Shown piece by piece: positions 8,800 through 16,687 of a stretch of 28,618 bases of DNA; positions within the stretch are counted from its first letter, which is position 1, and each line of letters starts with the position of its first letter. The position numbers were made by a program, and so were the translations under genes. The notes beneath the pieces were generated by a model that worked only from the letters and a program-made list of their open reading frames with translations, was not told where the DNA came from and did no database searches. Origin of the DNA: JAMWZF01 sp041628615 (GTDB taxonomy: Bacteria; Pseudomonadota; Alphaproteobacteria; Rhodobacterales; Rhodobacteraceae); assembly GCA_041628615.1 (NCBI GenBank), contig JBFKOW010000023.1:1-28618 (forward strand). The letters run 5' to 3'.

Positions 8800-8885
8800 A
8801 TTGCGGTCGAAACTTCTCATATTGCGGTCAAGAGCATTATTGCGAATAGGAATTCATTTGAGTAAATATGCATTTTGTAATACGT
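8800..8885. promoter_or_regulatory. Divergent promoter region with ATTGCGGTC direct repeats
   Basis: This is an AT-rich island between the importer operon and the LuxR-type gene. ATTGCGGTC occurs at 8800-8808 and again at 8821-8829, exactly 21 bases (two helical turns) apart, with a related ATTGCGAAT at 8839-8847. On the plus strand TTGCGA (8841-8846) and TAAATA (8863-8868) sit 16 bases apart and could be the -35 and -10 of the regulator gene. The repeats look like an operator for the adjacent LuxR-type protein, which is an inference. Confidence 0.45.
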
Positions 8886-8921
8886 GCGACACCAAGGCCG
8901 CGTCAGGAAGGACTGTTGCAG

Positions 8922-9740
8922 ATGGAGTGGCTGACCGCAGCCGGCCGCATCGTGGACAGCATCGGCACGCGGGAGTTCCCGCGCCGCCTCGCTGACGGGT
9001 TGCACGAGGTGGTTCCCTACGATTTCACGGTGGTCTTCGGCTACGTCGGCACCGCCCGGCCGCTCGACCTGTTCGCCGACTTCCCTCCGGACCGGCACCG
9101 GCTGCATGTCGCGGAATACCAGGAAGGGCCATACCTGCTCGATCCGTTCTTCCTAGCGGCAATCGGACCCGTGGAAGCCGGCCTCTGGCGGCTGCGCGAG
9201 ATCGCGCCCGACCGGTTCTATCAGGGCGAATACTACCGGAACTACTATGCGCAGACCGGGCTCGCAGAGGAGGTCGGCTTCCTGATCCGGGTCAACGAGG
9301 AATTGGCGCTCGTGGTCTCGCTGATGCGAAAGGAAAAGAGCTTTTCCAGCGCCGAGTTCCGCTCCTTGAAACGCCTCTGGCCCGTCGTGGACGCGGCCTG
9401 CCGCAAGAACTGGCAGAACCTCGTGGTGTCCGGCAGCAAGCCGGCGGACGGCATGGAGGAACGCATCTCGGCTGCGTTCCATAGTATCGGCGAAGGCGTG
9501 CTGACCCCGCGCGAAAGACAGGTCGTCGAACTGACCCTGCGCGGCCATTCCGCCGATGCAATCGGCAAGTTGCTCGAGATATCCTCGGGAACGGTACGGA
9601 TCCACCGACGCAACATCTACTCCAAGCTCAGGATCAGCTCGCAGGGAGAGCTGTTCTCGCTGTTCCTCGAGGCCATCCTCGGTCCCGGCCGCGAAGGCGA
9701 TTCCGACGCCGTCAGGCAAGCGCTGCAATCGGCGGGCTGA
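8922..9740 (+). CDS. LuxR-family helix-turn-helix transcriptional regulator
   Basis: A 272-residue regulator. The C terminus holds a LuxR/GerE DNA-binding domain (about residues 194-252) with LTPRERQVVELTLRGHS and the recognition helix region SSGTVRIHRRNIYSKL. The N-terminal part (about 1-175) lacks the usual acyl-homoserine-lactone motifs that I recognise and may be a GAF-like sensor. It is divergent from the polyamine-type importer operon and probably controls it. ATG 8922 is preferred, with AGGAAGGA upstream at 9 bases. The ATG at 8868 would overlap the likely -10 box and has no clear ribosome site. Confidence 0.85.
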   Translation: MEWLTAAGRIVDSIGTREFPRRLADGLHEVVPYDFTVVFGYVGTARPLDLFADFPPDRHRLHVAEYQEGPYLLDPFFLAAIGPVEAGLWRLREIAPDRFYQGEYYRNYYAQTGLAEEVGFLIRVNEELALVVSLMRKEKSFSSAEFRSLKRLWPVVDAACRKNWQNLVVSGSKPADGMEERISAAFHSIGEGVLTPRERQVVELTLRGHSADAIGKLLEISSGTVRIHRRNIYSKLRISSQGELFSLFLEAILGPGREGDSDAVRQALQSAG

Positions 9741-9751
9741 CAGACAGGACC

Positions 9752-10084
9752 AGCCTCCCGAAGAAGAACCGTGATGCGGCGGTAGCCGTCGCGCCCATAC
9801 TCCGAGACCAGCGCGATGATGTCCGCGGTGAGCGCCTCCTCGCCGGGGCGGCCGCGCGGAACCCTCCTCTGGGTCGATCGATGCTGGCCGAGCACGCGAC
9901 AGGCAAGCCGTTCCGAGACACCGCACTGCTGCCGGACAGGATCGACACAAGCACGACGGCGGGCGGGGCTCAGAAGTTCCCCGAGGCGGCCTCGCGCAGG
10001 ATCAGCTTCTCCAGAGTGAGATCCGAAACTGCCTTGCGCAGCCGCTCCTTCTCAAGTTCCTTCAGCCGCTTCACCCGGTTGGAT
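9752..10084 (-). pseudogene. IS3-family (IS407-like group) remnant: OrfA end and OrfB start
   Basis: Reading leftward, 10084-9970 encodes NRVKRLKELEKERLRKAV and continues to LEKLILREAASGNF with a stop (9970-9972), the C-terminal end of an OrfA. An overlapping frame from 9973 then gives LSPARRRACVDPVRQQCGV, CRVLGQHRSTQRRVPRGRP and YGRDGYRRITVLLREAG, the OrfB N terminus. Homology stops near 9752, about ten bases past the luxR-type stop. The OrfB catalytic DDE region and the OrfA N terminus are absent. The overlapped orfA/orfB junction is typical of IS3 elements. Confidence 0.75.
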
Positions 10085-10121
10085 TGTCCGTCGTCAGATG
10101 ATCTGGAACATGCGGGCCGTA

Positions 10122-10143
10122 TGATGAGGGGAGGCTCTGGCTC
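10122..10143 (+). repeat. Probable terminal inverted repeat of the right IS3 remnant
   Basis: The blocks TGATGAG, GGAGG and CTGGCTC lie just beyond the OrfB stop and mirror those at 3915-3942 in inverted orientation. The element end is somewhere between 10085 and 10122; the exact base is not clear. It abuts the other IS fragment to the left. Confidence 0.4.
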
Positions 10144-10157
10144 GTTGCTATTGCAGT

Positions 10158-10315
10158 CTATGCCGCTGTCTGGCGATGCAGCAAGCGGCGCTTTTCGATG
10201 GTCTGTGCTTTGATCTCCTTTCGCTTCATGAGGATGGTCTCGGCCCTGCCGAAGTAGACATCGGCCGGTGTGAAATTTCCGAGGCTCTCGTCGTAGTGCC
10301 GATGGTTGTGGCCGG
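10158..10315 (-). pseudogene. IS3-family transposase OrfB, C-terminal fragment
   Basis: The reverse strand encodes HRHYDESLGNFTPADVYFG, then RAETILMKRKEIKAQTIEKR and RLLHRQTAA before a stop. This is the C terminus of an IS3-family OrfB of the type whose OrfA begins with VVRDIRR...KIRIVL, the fragment found at 3745-3897. Everything upstream (to the right) is replaced by a dehydrogenase gene that has lost its own 5' end, so the breakpoint lies at about 10315-10326. Confidence 0.75.
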
Positions 10316-10325
10316 GTTCGGCAAG

Positions 10326-10976
10326 GACGGTATCAGCGACGGCGCCGCCCCCGGCACGTCGATCATCGACATGTCCTCGATCGAACCCGAGCCCACCCGC
10401 GACTTCGCCCGCACCGCCGCCGAGCGCGGCCTCGCCTGGGTGGACAGCCCGCTTTCCGGCGGCGCGCCCAAGGCGCTGACCGGCCAGCTTACCCTGACGA
10501 TGGGCGGCAAGGCCGCCGACGTCGCGCGCGCGATGGAGGTGCTGAAGGACGTCGCCGCGAACATGACCGACATGGGCGGGCCTGGCGCGGGACAGACCAC
10601 GAAGATCATCAACCAGGTGCTCTGCGGGCTGGGTTTCCTCGCCGTCGCGGAGGCGACGCGGCTGGCGCAGGATGCCGGGGTCGATGTCGAGAAGATCCCG
10701 GTCGCCCTCCGGGGCGGACGCGCCGACAGCGCCCTGCTGCTGGAATACATGCCGCGGATGGCCCGCAAGGACTACCGCCGGACCGGCCGGATCGACAACA
10801 TGGTCAAGGACCTGAACATGGCCGCCGACCTGTCCCGCCGGACCGGCACCGCCATGCCGATGACGGCGCTTTGCCCGGAAATGCACCGGATGCCGACGGC
10901 GGCCGGTCTCGGCGGTGAGAACCAGGCCGCGGTCATGGAATTCTTCGATGGCGCGAAATGCGTTCCGGACTCATGA
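10326..10976 (+). pseudogene. 3-hydroxyisobutyrate dehydrogenase-like protein, 5'-truncated
   Basis: About 216 residues of the beta-hydroxyacid dehydrogenase family remain. They include PGTSIIDMSSI, WVDSPLSGGAPKAL (substrate-binding loop) and GPGAGQTTKIINQ with the catalytic lysine. The all-helical C-terminal domain follows, ending in the conserved DLNMAADLSR region. The N-terminal GxGxxG nucleotide-binding motif and about 90 further residues are missing and replaced by IS sequence. The frame stays open upstream into the IS remnant, but a functional enzyme is unlikely. The stop overlaps the next start by 4 bases (ATGA), a trace of an old operon. Confidence 0.8.
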
Positions 10977-11150
10977 TTACCCGCCCTGCTCTCTTCGAGG
11001 GATCGGTGAAGCCCGGCCTGACCGAGGCCTTCCGCAGCGCCGTCACCGAACGCCTGGTGCCGCTCCGGACCCAGTTCACCGGCAACACCGACGTCCGCGT
11101 GATGTTCGGCGAGGAGCGCGACGCCGGCGCGCCGGAGTTTCCGCTGAGGG
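10973..11150 (+). pseudogene. Small EthD/Dabb-like protein, 3'-truncated
   Basis: ATG 10973 opens a frame reading MITRPALFEGSVKPGLTEAF, then VTERLVPLRTQFTGNTDVRV and MFGEERDAGAPEFPL. This resembles the N-terminal half of small ferredoxin-like-fold proteins that often sit beside 3-hydroxyisobutyrate dehydrogenase-like genes. Family-like sequence ends near 11150. The frame stays open to 11350 but then runs as a shadow of the regulator fragment below. The family assignment is tentative; the truncation follows from the abrupt change to LacI-type sequence in another frame. Confidence 0.5.
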
Positions 11151-11155
11151 GCGCG

Positions 11156-11538
11156 GGTTGCCGGATGTCGTCCAGCTGGATGCGGGTCCCGCGCCGGTCT
11201 CGATGTCGGACGGGGCGCGGGCGGCGGCCGAGGCGGAAGCGGTCGTCCGCGGTCTCGATGCCCTGGTCTGCGTGTCGGATCCGGTCGCCTTCGGCGCCAT
11301 CATGTCGCTGCACCGCATGTCTATTTCCGTCCCCGGCGACATCGCGGTGACCGGTTTCGGGGCGTTCGAGATCGCCAGGATCGCGATCCCGCGGATCACG
11401 ACGCTGGATGTCGGGGCCGAGAGGATCGGGACCGAGGCGGGACGGATCGTGGAGCGCCTGCGGTCCGGAACCGAGCCGGACGACCGCAGGTTCAGCGTTC
11501 GGGTCGAGCCGACGCTGGCGCCGGGCGACTCGACCTGA
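11156..11538 (+). pseudogene. LacI-family transcriptional regulator, C-terminal fragment
   Basis: About 127 residues match the sugar-binding domain of LacI/GntR-type repressors: LDALVCVSDPVAFGAIMSL, ISVPGDIAVTGFGAFEIARI, and ITTLDVGAERIGTEAGRIV. The helix-turn-helix and most of the first half of the effector domain are gone. It follows the truncated EthD-like piece directly, so an internal deletion probably joined the two. It has no start codon or ribosome site of its own at the junction. Confidence 0.75.
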
Positions 11539-11686
11539 GCCGGCCGCGCGGCGGGCTCCCGGCCCGGCGCAACGCGGACCCGCCGTCGCGATCCCCGCCG
11601 GGACGCGTCATCGACGATCCCTCCTGCCGGTCCGGCCCTGCGTGACGCATCGTGCCGGGCGCTGCGATGCTGTACGACTTCACACC
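11539..11686. promoter_or_regulatory. Leader region upstream of the hyp operon
   Basis: A GC-rich gap of 148 bases between the regulator fragment and hypF. I found no clear sigma-54 (GG-N10-GC) promoter, no FNR-type palindrome and no strong ribosome-binding site close to the hypF ATG. If the operon is transcribed, its promoter may be here or further upstream. Confidence 0.25.
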
Positions 11687-13981
11687 ATGACGATGGGACG
11701 GCGCATCCGGGTCCGGGGGCAGGTGCAGGGGGTCGGCTTCCGTCCCTTCGTCTGGCAGCTTGCCACGCGCATGGGCCTTTCGGGCGAGGTGCGCAACGAT
11801 GCGGAAGGGGTCCTGATCCTCGTTGCCGGGGGCGATATCGACGCCTTCGAGCGCGCCCTGCGCGACGAGGCCCCGGCGCTCGCCGTGATCGACGCGCTGG
11901 AGAGCGCACCCGCCGGCGTCGGATCGGGGCCGGGCTTCAGGATCGCCGTGAGCGGCCCTCCCGGCGCCGAGACGCGGGTGACCCCGGATGCCGCCACCTG
12001 TCCGGCCTGCCTCGCCGAGATCCGCGATCCGACCGCGCGGCGATACGGCTATCCCTTCACCAACTGCGCCCATTGCGGGCCCCGGTTCACGATCCTGGAA
12101 CGGCTTCCCTACGACCGGGCCGGCACGACGATGGCGCGGTTCGAGATGTGTGCCGACTGCCGCGCCGAATACGAGGATCCGGCGGATCGACGATTCCACG
12201 CGCAGCCCGTGGCGTGCCCTCGCTGCGGGCCGCGGGCCTGGGTCGAGGACTCCGCGGGGCGCGAGCGTCCGGGCGACGCCATCGCCCTCGCCGCCGGTCT
12301 GCTCGGCGGTGGCCGCATCGTCGCGCTGAAGGGGCTGGGCGGGTTTCACCTCGCCTGCGATGCCACCGACGCGGCGGCGATCGCCCTCCTGCGCGCCCGC
12401 AAACGCCGTCCCGCGAAGCCGCTGGCGGTCATGGCGCCGCTTGAGACCGTCCGGCGCCTCGCCCGTCCGGGACCGGAGGAGGAACGGCTGCTGACCGCGG
12501 CATCGGCGGCGATCGTCCTGCTTGACCGGCGCGGCGACGACGGCCTGCCGGAGGGCCTCGCACCGGGGATGGGGCGGCTGGGCTGGATGCTGCCCTACAC
12601 GCCGCTGCACCACCTGCTGCTTGACCGCGTCGGCGGCCCGCTGGTGATGACATCGGGCAACCTGTCGGGCGAGCCGCAGGTCGTCGGCAATGCCGAGGCG
12701 CGGGAGAAGCTGCGCGCGTTCGCCGACGGCTTCCTGATGCACGACCGCGACATCGCCCGGCGGATCGACGACGGCGTCGAGATCTGCGGCCCGGCCGGGC
12801 CGGTGGTGCTGCGCCGGGCGCGGGGTCGGGTGCCCGGTACCTTCCCGCTGCCGCCGGGCCTGCCCGACCGGCAGGTGCTGGCTCTGGGCGGACAGCTCAA
12901 GTCGGCGATCTGCCTCGCCAGGAACGGCCAGGCGTTGTTGTCGCATCACATGGGCGATCTCGACGATGCGCTGTCGGTGGAGGAATTCCTGCGGGCGGAT
13001 GCGGACCTCGCGGCGCTTTTCGACCATGCGCCCGAAGCCGTCGCGGTGGACCTGCACCCGGATTTCCGCGCCACCCGGCACGGGCGCGCGCGGGCCGCGG
13101 CGCTCGGCGTGCCGGTGATCGAGGTCCAGCACCATCACGCGCACATGGCCGCGGCGCTGGGCGAGGCGCGCTGGAACGGCGGCGTCGCCGTCGGGGTCGT
13201 GCTCGACGGGCTCGGGCTGGGCGATGACGGCACGGTCTGGGGCGGCGAGATCCTCGTCGGCGGCTACGGCGCCGTGCGACGCGCTGGTTTTCTGAGGCCG
13301 GCGCCGCTGGTCGGCGGCGATCTGGCGCAGGCCGAGCCCTGGCGCAACGCGGTGGTCCGGCTGGACGAGGCCGGGCTGCCGGACCTCGCCGACCGGCTGT
13401 TCGCCGCCCATCCGCGCGCCGCCCTGCGCGCGGCGGCGCGGGCCGGGCTGAACGCGCCGCTGTCCAGTTCCGCCGGGCGGTTGTTCGATGCCGTCGCCGC
13501 CTGCCTCGGGCTGGCCGCGGCGCGGCAAAGCCACGAGGGCGAGGCGGCGATGCGTCTGGAGGCGCTTGCCGCGCGGGCACCGGACGGCGGCGCCTATCCC
13601 CACGCGGTGACCGGCGGTCGGATCGATCCCGCACCGATGTTCGTGGCGCTGGCCCGCGACCTCGCGCAGGGGGTGGAGCCGGAGATCATCGCGGCGCGGG
13701 CGCATGGCTTTGTCGCCGACGCCTTCGCCGCCGCGGCGCGGCGCGTGGCAGAGGCCGCCGGGGCGGATACCGTGGCGCTGTCGGGGGGCTGTTTCCAGAA
13801 CCTGGTCCTCTTGCGCGGCGTCCTGTGCCGCCTCGACGGGCTGCGCGTCTGCGGGCCTGGCATGGTTCCGCCGAACGACGGCGGGCTCGCTTACGGGCAG
13901 GCGCTGGTCGCGCTGGCGCGTCTCGGGGCATCCGGACCCGCGGCCCGCCAGGCCGCCGGGCAGAGAGGGCTGGACACGTGA
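11687..13981 (+). CDS. hypF: Carbamoyltransferase HypF ([NiFe]-hydrogenase maturation)
   Basis: HypF uses carbamoyl phosphate and ATP to make the thiocarbamate on HypE, the precursor of the cyanide ligands of the [NiFe] site. The 764-residue protein has the full domain order. An acylphosphatase domain covers residues 1-90, with GQVQGVGFRPFVW including Arg19. Two zinc-binding modules follow with four CxxC-type pairs (Cys105/108, 127/130, 155/158, 177/180). Next is a YrdC-like adenylation domain (about 190-370, KGLGGFHLACDA). The Kae1-like domain has HHHAH at about 482-486 and SGGCFQN near the C terminus. ATG 11687 is chosen because the acylphosphatase domain begins there; an in-frame ATG at 11693 is also possible. 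It is the first gene of the operon. Confidence 0.95.
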   Translation: MTMGRRIRVRGQVQGVGFRPFVWQLATRMGLSGEVRNDAEGVLILVAGGDIDAFERALRDEAPALAVIDALESAPAGVGSGPGFRIAVSGPPGAETRVTPDAATCPACLAEIRDPTARRYGYPFTNCAHCGPRFTILERLPYDRAGTTMARFEMCADCRAEYEDPADRRFHAQPVACPRCGPRAWVEDSAGRERPGDAIALAAGLLGGGRIVALKGLGGFHLACDATDAAAIALLRARKRRPAKPLAVMAPLETVRRLARPGPEEERLLTAASAAIVLLDRRGDDGLPEGLAPGMGRLGWMLPYTPLHHLLLDRVGGPLVMTSGNLSGEPQVVGNAEAREKLRAFADGFLMHDRDIARRIDDGVEICGPAGPVVLRRARGRVPGTFPLPPGLPDRQVLALGGQLKSAICLARNGQALLSHHMGDLDDALSVEEFLRADADLAALFDHAPEAVAVDLHPDFRATRHGRARAAALGVPVIEVQHHHAHMAAALGEARWNGGVAVGVVLDGLGLGDDGTVWGGEILVGGYGAVRRAGFLRPAPLVGGDLAQAEPWRNAVVRLDEAGLPDLADRLFAAHPRAALRAAARAGLNAPLSSSAGRLFDAVAACLGLAAARQSHEGEAAMRLEALAARAPDGGAYPHAVTGGRIDPAPMFVALARDLAQGVEPEIIAARAHGFVADAFAAAARRVAEAAGADTVALSGGCFQNLVLLRGVLCRLDGLRVCGPGMVPPNDGGLAYGQALVALARLGASGPAARQAAGQRGLDT

Positions 13982-14038
13982 CCCCGCTTCTCGACATCGT
14001 GGGGAGGTGCGGCCCGCGCCGGCTGCCGGAGGTGCCAG

Positions 14039-14380
14039 ATGCATGAAGTGTCGATCTGCGAGGGGATCCGCCGGATCGTGGAGGAAGCCGCGGCCTCTCC
14101 CGACATCTCCCGGGTGTCGCGGGTGCGGCTGGAGATCGGCAGCTTCGCCGCGGTCGAAACGGCGGCGCTCGAATTCGCCTGGGCCGTGGTGATGCGCGGC
14201 TCCAAGGCCGAGGGGTCGGAGGTCGAGATCATCGAGCTGCCGGGGACGGCGCTGTGCCTCGACTGCGGCCGGACCGTCCGGATCGGGCGGCGGCTCGATC
14301 CCTGCCCGGATTGCGGCGGCAGCCGGCTGCTGCCGGAGGGCGGCAGCGAGATGCGGGTCAGGGACATGGAGGTGCAGTGA
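14039..14380 (+). CDS. hypA: Hydrogenase nickel-insertion protein HypA
   Basis: HypA is the small metallochaperone that works with HypB to deliver nickel to the hydrogenase large subunit. The 113-residue protein begins MHE, with His2 as nickel ligand. Its zinc site has Cys73/Cys76 (CLDC) and Cys89/Cys92 (CPDC). GGAGG lies 6 bases before the ATG. Its stop TGA shares one base with the hypB ATG. Confidence 0.95.
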   Translation: MHEVSICEGIRRIVEEAAASPDISRVSRVRLEIGSFAAVETAALEFAWAVVMRGSKAEGSEVEIIELPGTALCLDCGRTVRIGRRLDPCPDCGGSRLLPEGGSEMRVRDMEVQ

Positions 14381-15198
14381 TGTGCACGATGTGCGGATGC
14401 GGGACCGGCACGGTCGAGGGGAAGGCCGCGGCAAGCCACGACCACGATCATCATCACGACCATTCCGGCGGGGTGGACCTGCATTACGGACAGGGTGCCG
14501 CCGGGGCCAGCGTGCCGGGCATGAGCCAGCAGCGGCTGGTCCGGATCGAGACCGGGATCCTTGCCCGGAACGACGGCTTCGCGGCGGCCAATCGCCGCCG
14601 GCTGGCGGACCTCGGCTGCTACGCCGTCAACCTCGTGTCGTCTCCAGGATCGGGCAAGACGACGCTGCTCTGCGCCACGATCCGGGCGATGGACGGGCCC
14701 GTCGCGGTGATCGAGGGCGACCAGCAGACGTCCAACGACGCCGACCGGATCCGCGCCACCGGCGCCCCCGCGGTGCAGGTCAACACCGGCAAGGGCTGTC
14801 ATCTCGACGCCCACATGGTCGGCCATGCGATCGATCGCCTGTCGCTGGACCGGGACGCCACCCTGTTCATCGAGAACGTGGGCAACCTCGTCTGCCCGGC
14901 GGCCTTCGACCTTGGCGAAGACGCCAAGGTGGTGGTCCTGTCGGTGACCGAGGGCGAGGACAAGCCGCTCAAGTATCCCGACATCTTCACCGCCGCGCGG
15001 CTGGCGCTGCTGAACAAGGTGGACCTCGCGCCGCACTGCGACGTCGATCTCGACCTCTGCGAGGCGAACCTCAGGCGGGTGAACCCGCTGATCGAGATCA
15101 TCCGGGTATCGGCCAGGACCGGGGAGGGCGTGGACCGCTGGATCGCCTGGCTGCGCGCCGAGGCGCAGGCCAGGCGGACGGGACGGGCGGCGGAATGA
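14380..15198 (+). CDS. hypB: Hydrogenase nickel-incorporation GTPase HypB
   Basis: A SIMIBI-class GTPase of 272 residues that loads nickel with HypA. The N terminus MCTMCGCG gives the high-affinity nickel site (Cys2, Cys5, Cys7). A histidine-rich stretch at residues 20-28 (HDHDHHHDH) could store nickel. The P-loop is SSPGSGKTT (residues 87-95), and GCH at 139-141 is the regulatory metal site in the GTPase domain. NKVD confers guanine specificity. The ATG at 14380 is supported by the MCxxCGC start and the coupling with hypA. Confidence 0.95.
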   Translation: MCTMCGCGTGTVEGKAAASHDHDHHHDHSGGVDLHYGQGAAGASVPGMSQQRLVRIETGILARNDGFAAANRRRLADLGCYAVNLVSSPGSGKTTLLCATIRAMDGPVAVIEGDQQTSNDADRIRATGAPAVQVNTGKGCHLDAHMVGHAIDRLSLDRDATLFIENVGNLVCPAAFDLGEDAKVVVLSVTEGEDKPLKYPDIFTAARLALLNKVDLAPHCDVDLDLCEANLRRVNPLIEIIRVSARTGEGVDRWIAWLRAEAQARRTGRAAE

Positions 15199-15254
15199 GG
15201 GCCCCGCGCATCGTCCGCGGTCCCCGGACCGGCACCCGGAAGGAGGGCTGAGCG

Positions 15255-15548
15255 ATGTGTCTCGGTATTCCCGGCCGGATCATCGCGATCACCGATCCCG
15301 ACCGGCAGATGGGCATGGCCGACGTGTCGGGGGTCCGCCGCGAGGTGTCGCTCATGCCGGTGGTGCGGGATGACCTCGACGCGCTGGTCGGGGCCTGGGT
15401 TCTGATCCACGTCGGATTCGCGATGGCGGTGATCGACGAGGCGGTGGCGCGGGAGACCCTGGAGGCGCTGCGCAGTCTGGGCGAAGCGCAGGAGACGCTG
15501 GCGGAGATGGCCGCATCGCCGGCATCCATCGGAGAGCCGCAGCCGTGA
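15255..15548 (+). CDS. hypC: Hydrogenase maturation chaperone HypC
   Basis: A HypC/HupF-family protein of 97 residues. It begins MCLGIPG, with the essential Cys2 that carries the Fe(CN)2CO unit between HypD and the hydrogenase large subunit. AAGGAGG precedes the ATG. It follows hypB after 56 bases, the second largest gap in the operon. The C-terminal tail after about residue 80 is poorly conserved in the family. Confidence 0.93.
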   Translation: MCLGIPGRIIAITDPDRQMGMADVSGVRREVSLMPVVRDDLDALVGAWVLIHVGFAMAVIDEAVARETLEALRSLGEAQETLAEMAASPASIGEPQP

Positions 15549-16687
15549 GGTATGTCGAGGAATTCCGCGACCCGGCGGCGGCGAAGGGCGTTCTGGCCGC
15601 GATCGCCCGCGTCGCCGACGAGATCGGCGCGACCCGCGACAGACCCGTCCACATCATGGAGATCTGCGGCGGGCATACCCACGCGATCTTCCGCTTCGGG
15701 CTCGACCGGCTGGTGCACGAGGGCGTCGCGTTCATCCACGGTCCCGGCTGCCCGGTCTGCGTGCTGCCGCGCGCGCGGGTCGACGAATGCATCGAACTGG
15801 CCGAGCGGCCCGAGGTGATCTTCACCACCTTCGGCGACGCGATGCGGGTGCCCGGCACCGCCAAGAGCCTGATGCAGGCCAAGTCCGAGGGCGCCGACAT
15901 CCGCATGGTCTATTCGCCGCTCGACGCGCTGGACCTGGCGCGCCGGAACCCTGACCGGGAGGTGGTGTTCTTCGGCCTCGGCTTCGAGACCACGACGCCC
16001 TCGACGGCGCTGACCATCCGGCAGGCCGCCCGCGAGGGGATCGGCAACTTCTCGGTGTTCTGCAACCACATCACCGTGCCGCCGCCGATCCGGGCGCTGC
16101 TCGACGATCCGCACATGGTGCTCGACGGCTTCGTCGGGCCGGGCCACGTGTCGATGGTGATCGGCATCCATCCCTACGACTTCATCGCGCGGGACCACGG
16201 CAAGCCGCTGGTGGTGTCGGGCTTCGAGCCGCTCGACCTGCTGCAATCGGTGCTGATGGTGCTGACCCAGATCCGCGACGGCCGCGCCGAGATCGAGAAC
16301 CAGTATGCCCGCGTCGTGCCCGAACACGGCAATCCCGTCAGCCTCGCCGCCATCGCCGATGTCTACGAGCCGCGCCCGACCTTCGAATGGCGGGGCCTCG
16401 GCGAGATCGACCACAGCGGGTTGCGGATCCGCGAGCGCTATGCCGGCTTCGACGCCGAGGCGAAGTTCGGCATCGGCTATGGCGCCGCGGCGGGCCGGGC
16501 GCCCGCCGAAGAGCCCGAGGGCGCGGCCTGCGGCGCGGTGATGACCGGCCGCTGCAAGCCGACCGATTGCCCGCAGTTCGGCACCGGCTGCACCCCGGAG
16601 ATGCCGCTCGGCGCGCTGATGGTGTCCTCCGAAGGGGCCTGCGCCGCCTATTACCGCTACGGCGGCGCCCGCGCGGCGGCGGAATGA
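15545..16687 (+). CDS. hypD: Hydrogenase maturation iron-sulfur protein HypD
   Basis: HypD is the scaffold on which the Fe(CN)2CO group is assembled together with HypC. The 380-residue protein has Cys41 in MEICGGHTHAIFRFG, the redox motif GPGCPVC (residues 66-72), and C-terminal cysteines for a [4Fe-4S] cluster in CKPTDCPQFGTGC and SSEGACAAYYRYG. The start is GTG 15545, overlapping the hypC stop (GTGA), which supports translational coupling. Its length is normal for the family. Confidence 0.95.
   Translation: MRYVEEFRDPAAAKGVLAAIARVADEIGATRDRPVHIMEICGGHTHAIFRFGLDRLVHEGVAFIHGPGCPVCVLPRARVDECIELAERPEVIFTTFGDAMRVPGTAKSLMQAKSEGADIRMVYSPLDALDLARRNPDREVVFFGLGFETTTPSTALTIRQAAREGIGNFSVFCNHITVPPPIRALLDDPHMVLDGFVGPGHVSMVIGIHPYDFIARDHGKPLVVSGFEPLDLLQSVLMVLTQIRDGRAEIENQYARVVPEHGNPVSLAAIADVYEPRPTFEWRGLGEIDHSGLRIRERYAGFDAEAKFGIGYGAAAGRAPAEEPEGAACGAVMTGRCKPTDCPQFGTGCTPEMPLGALMVSSEGACAAYYRYGGARAAAE

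Noticed and set aside
11492..14434. Minus-strand frame of 980 codons opposite hypF and hypA
   Set aside because: The plus strand encodes intact HypF and HypA with all catalytic motifs; the reverse is a composition artefact.
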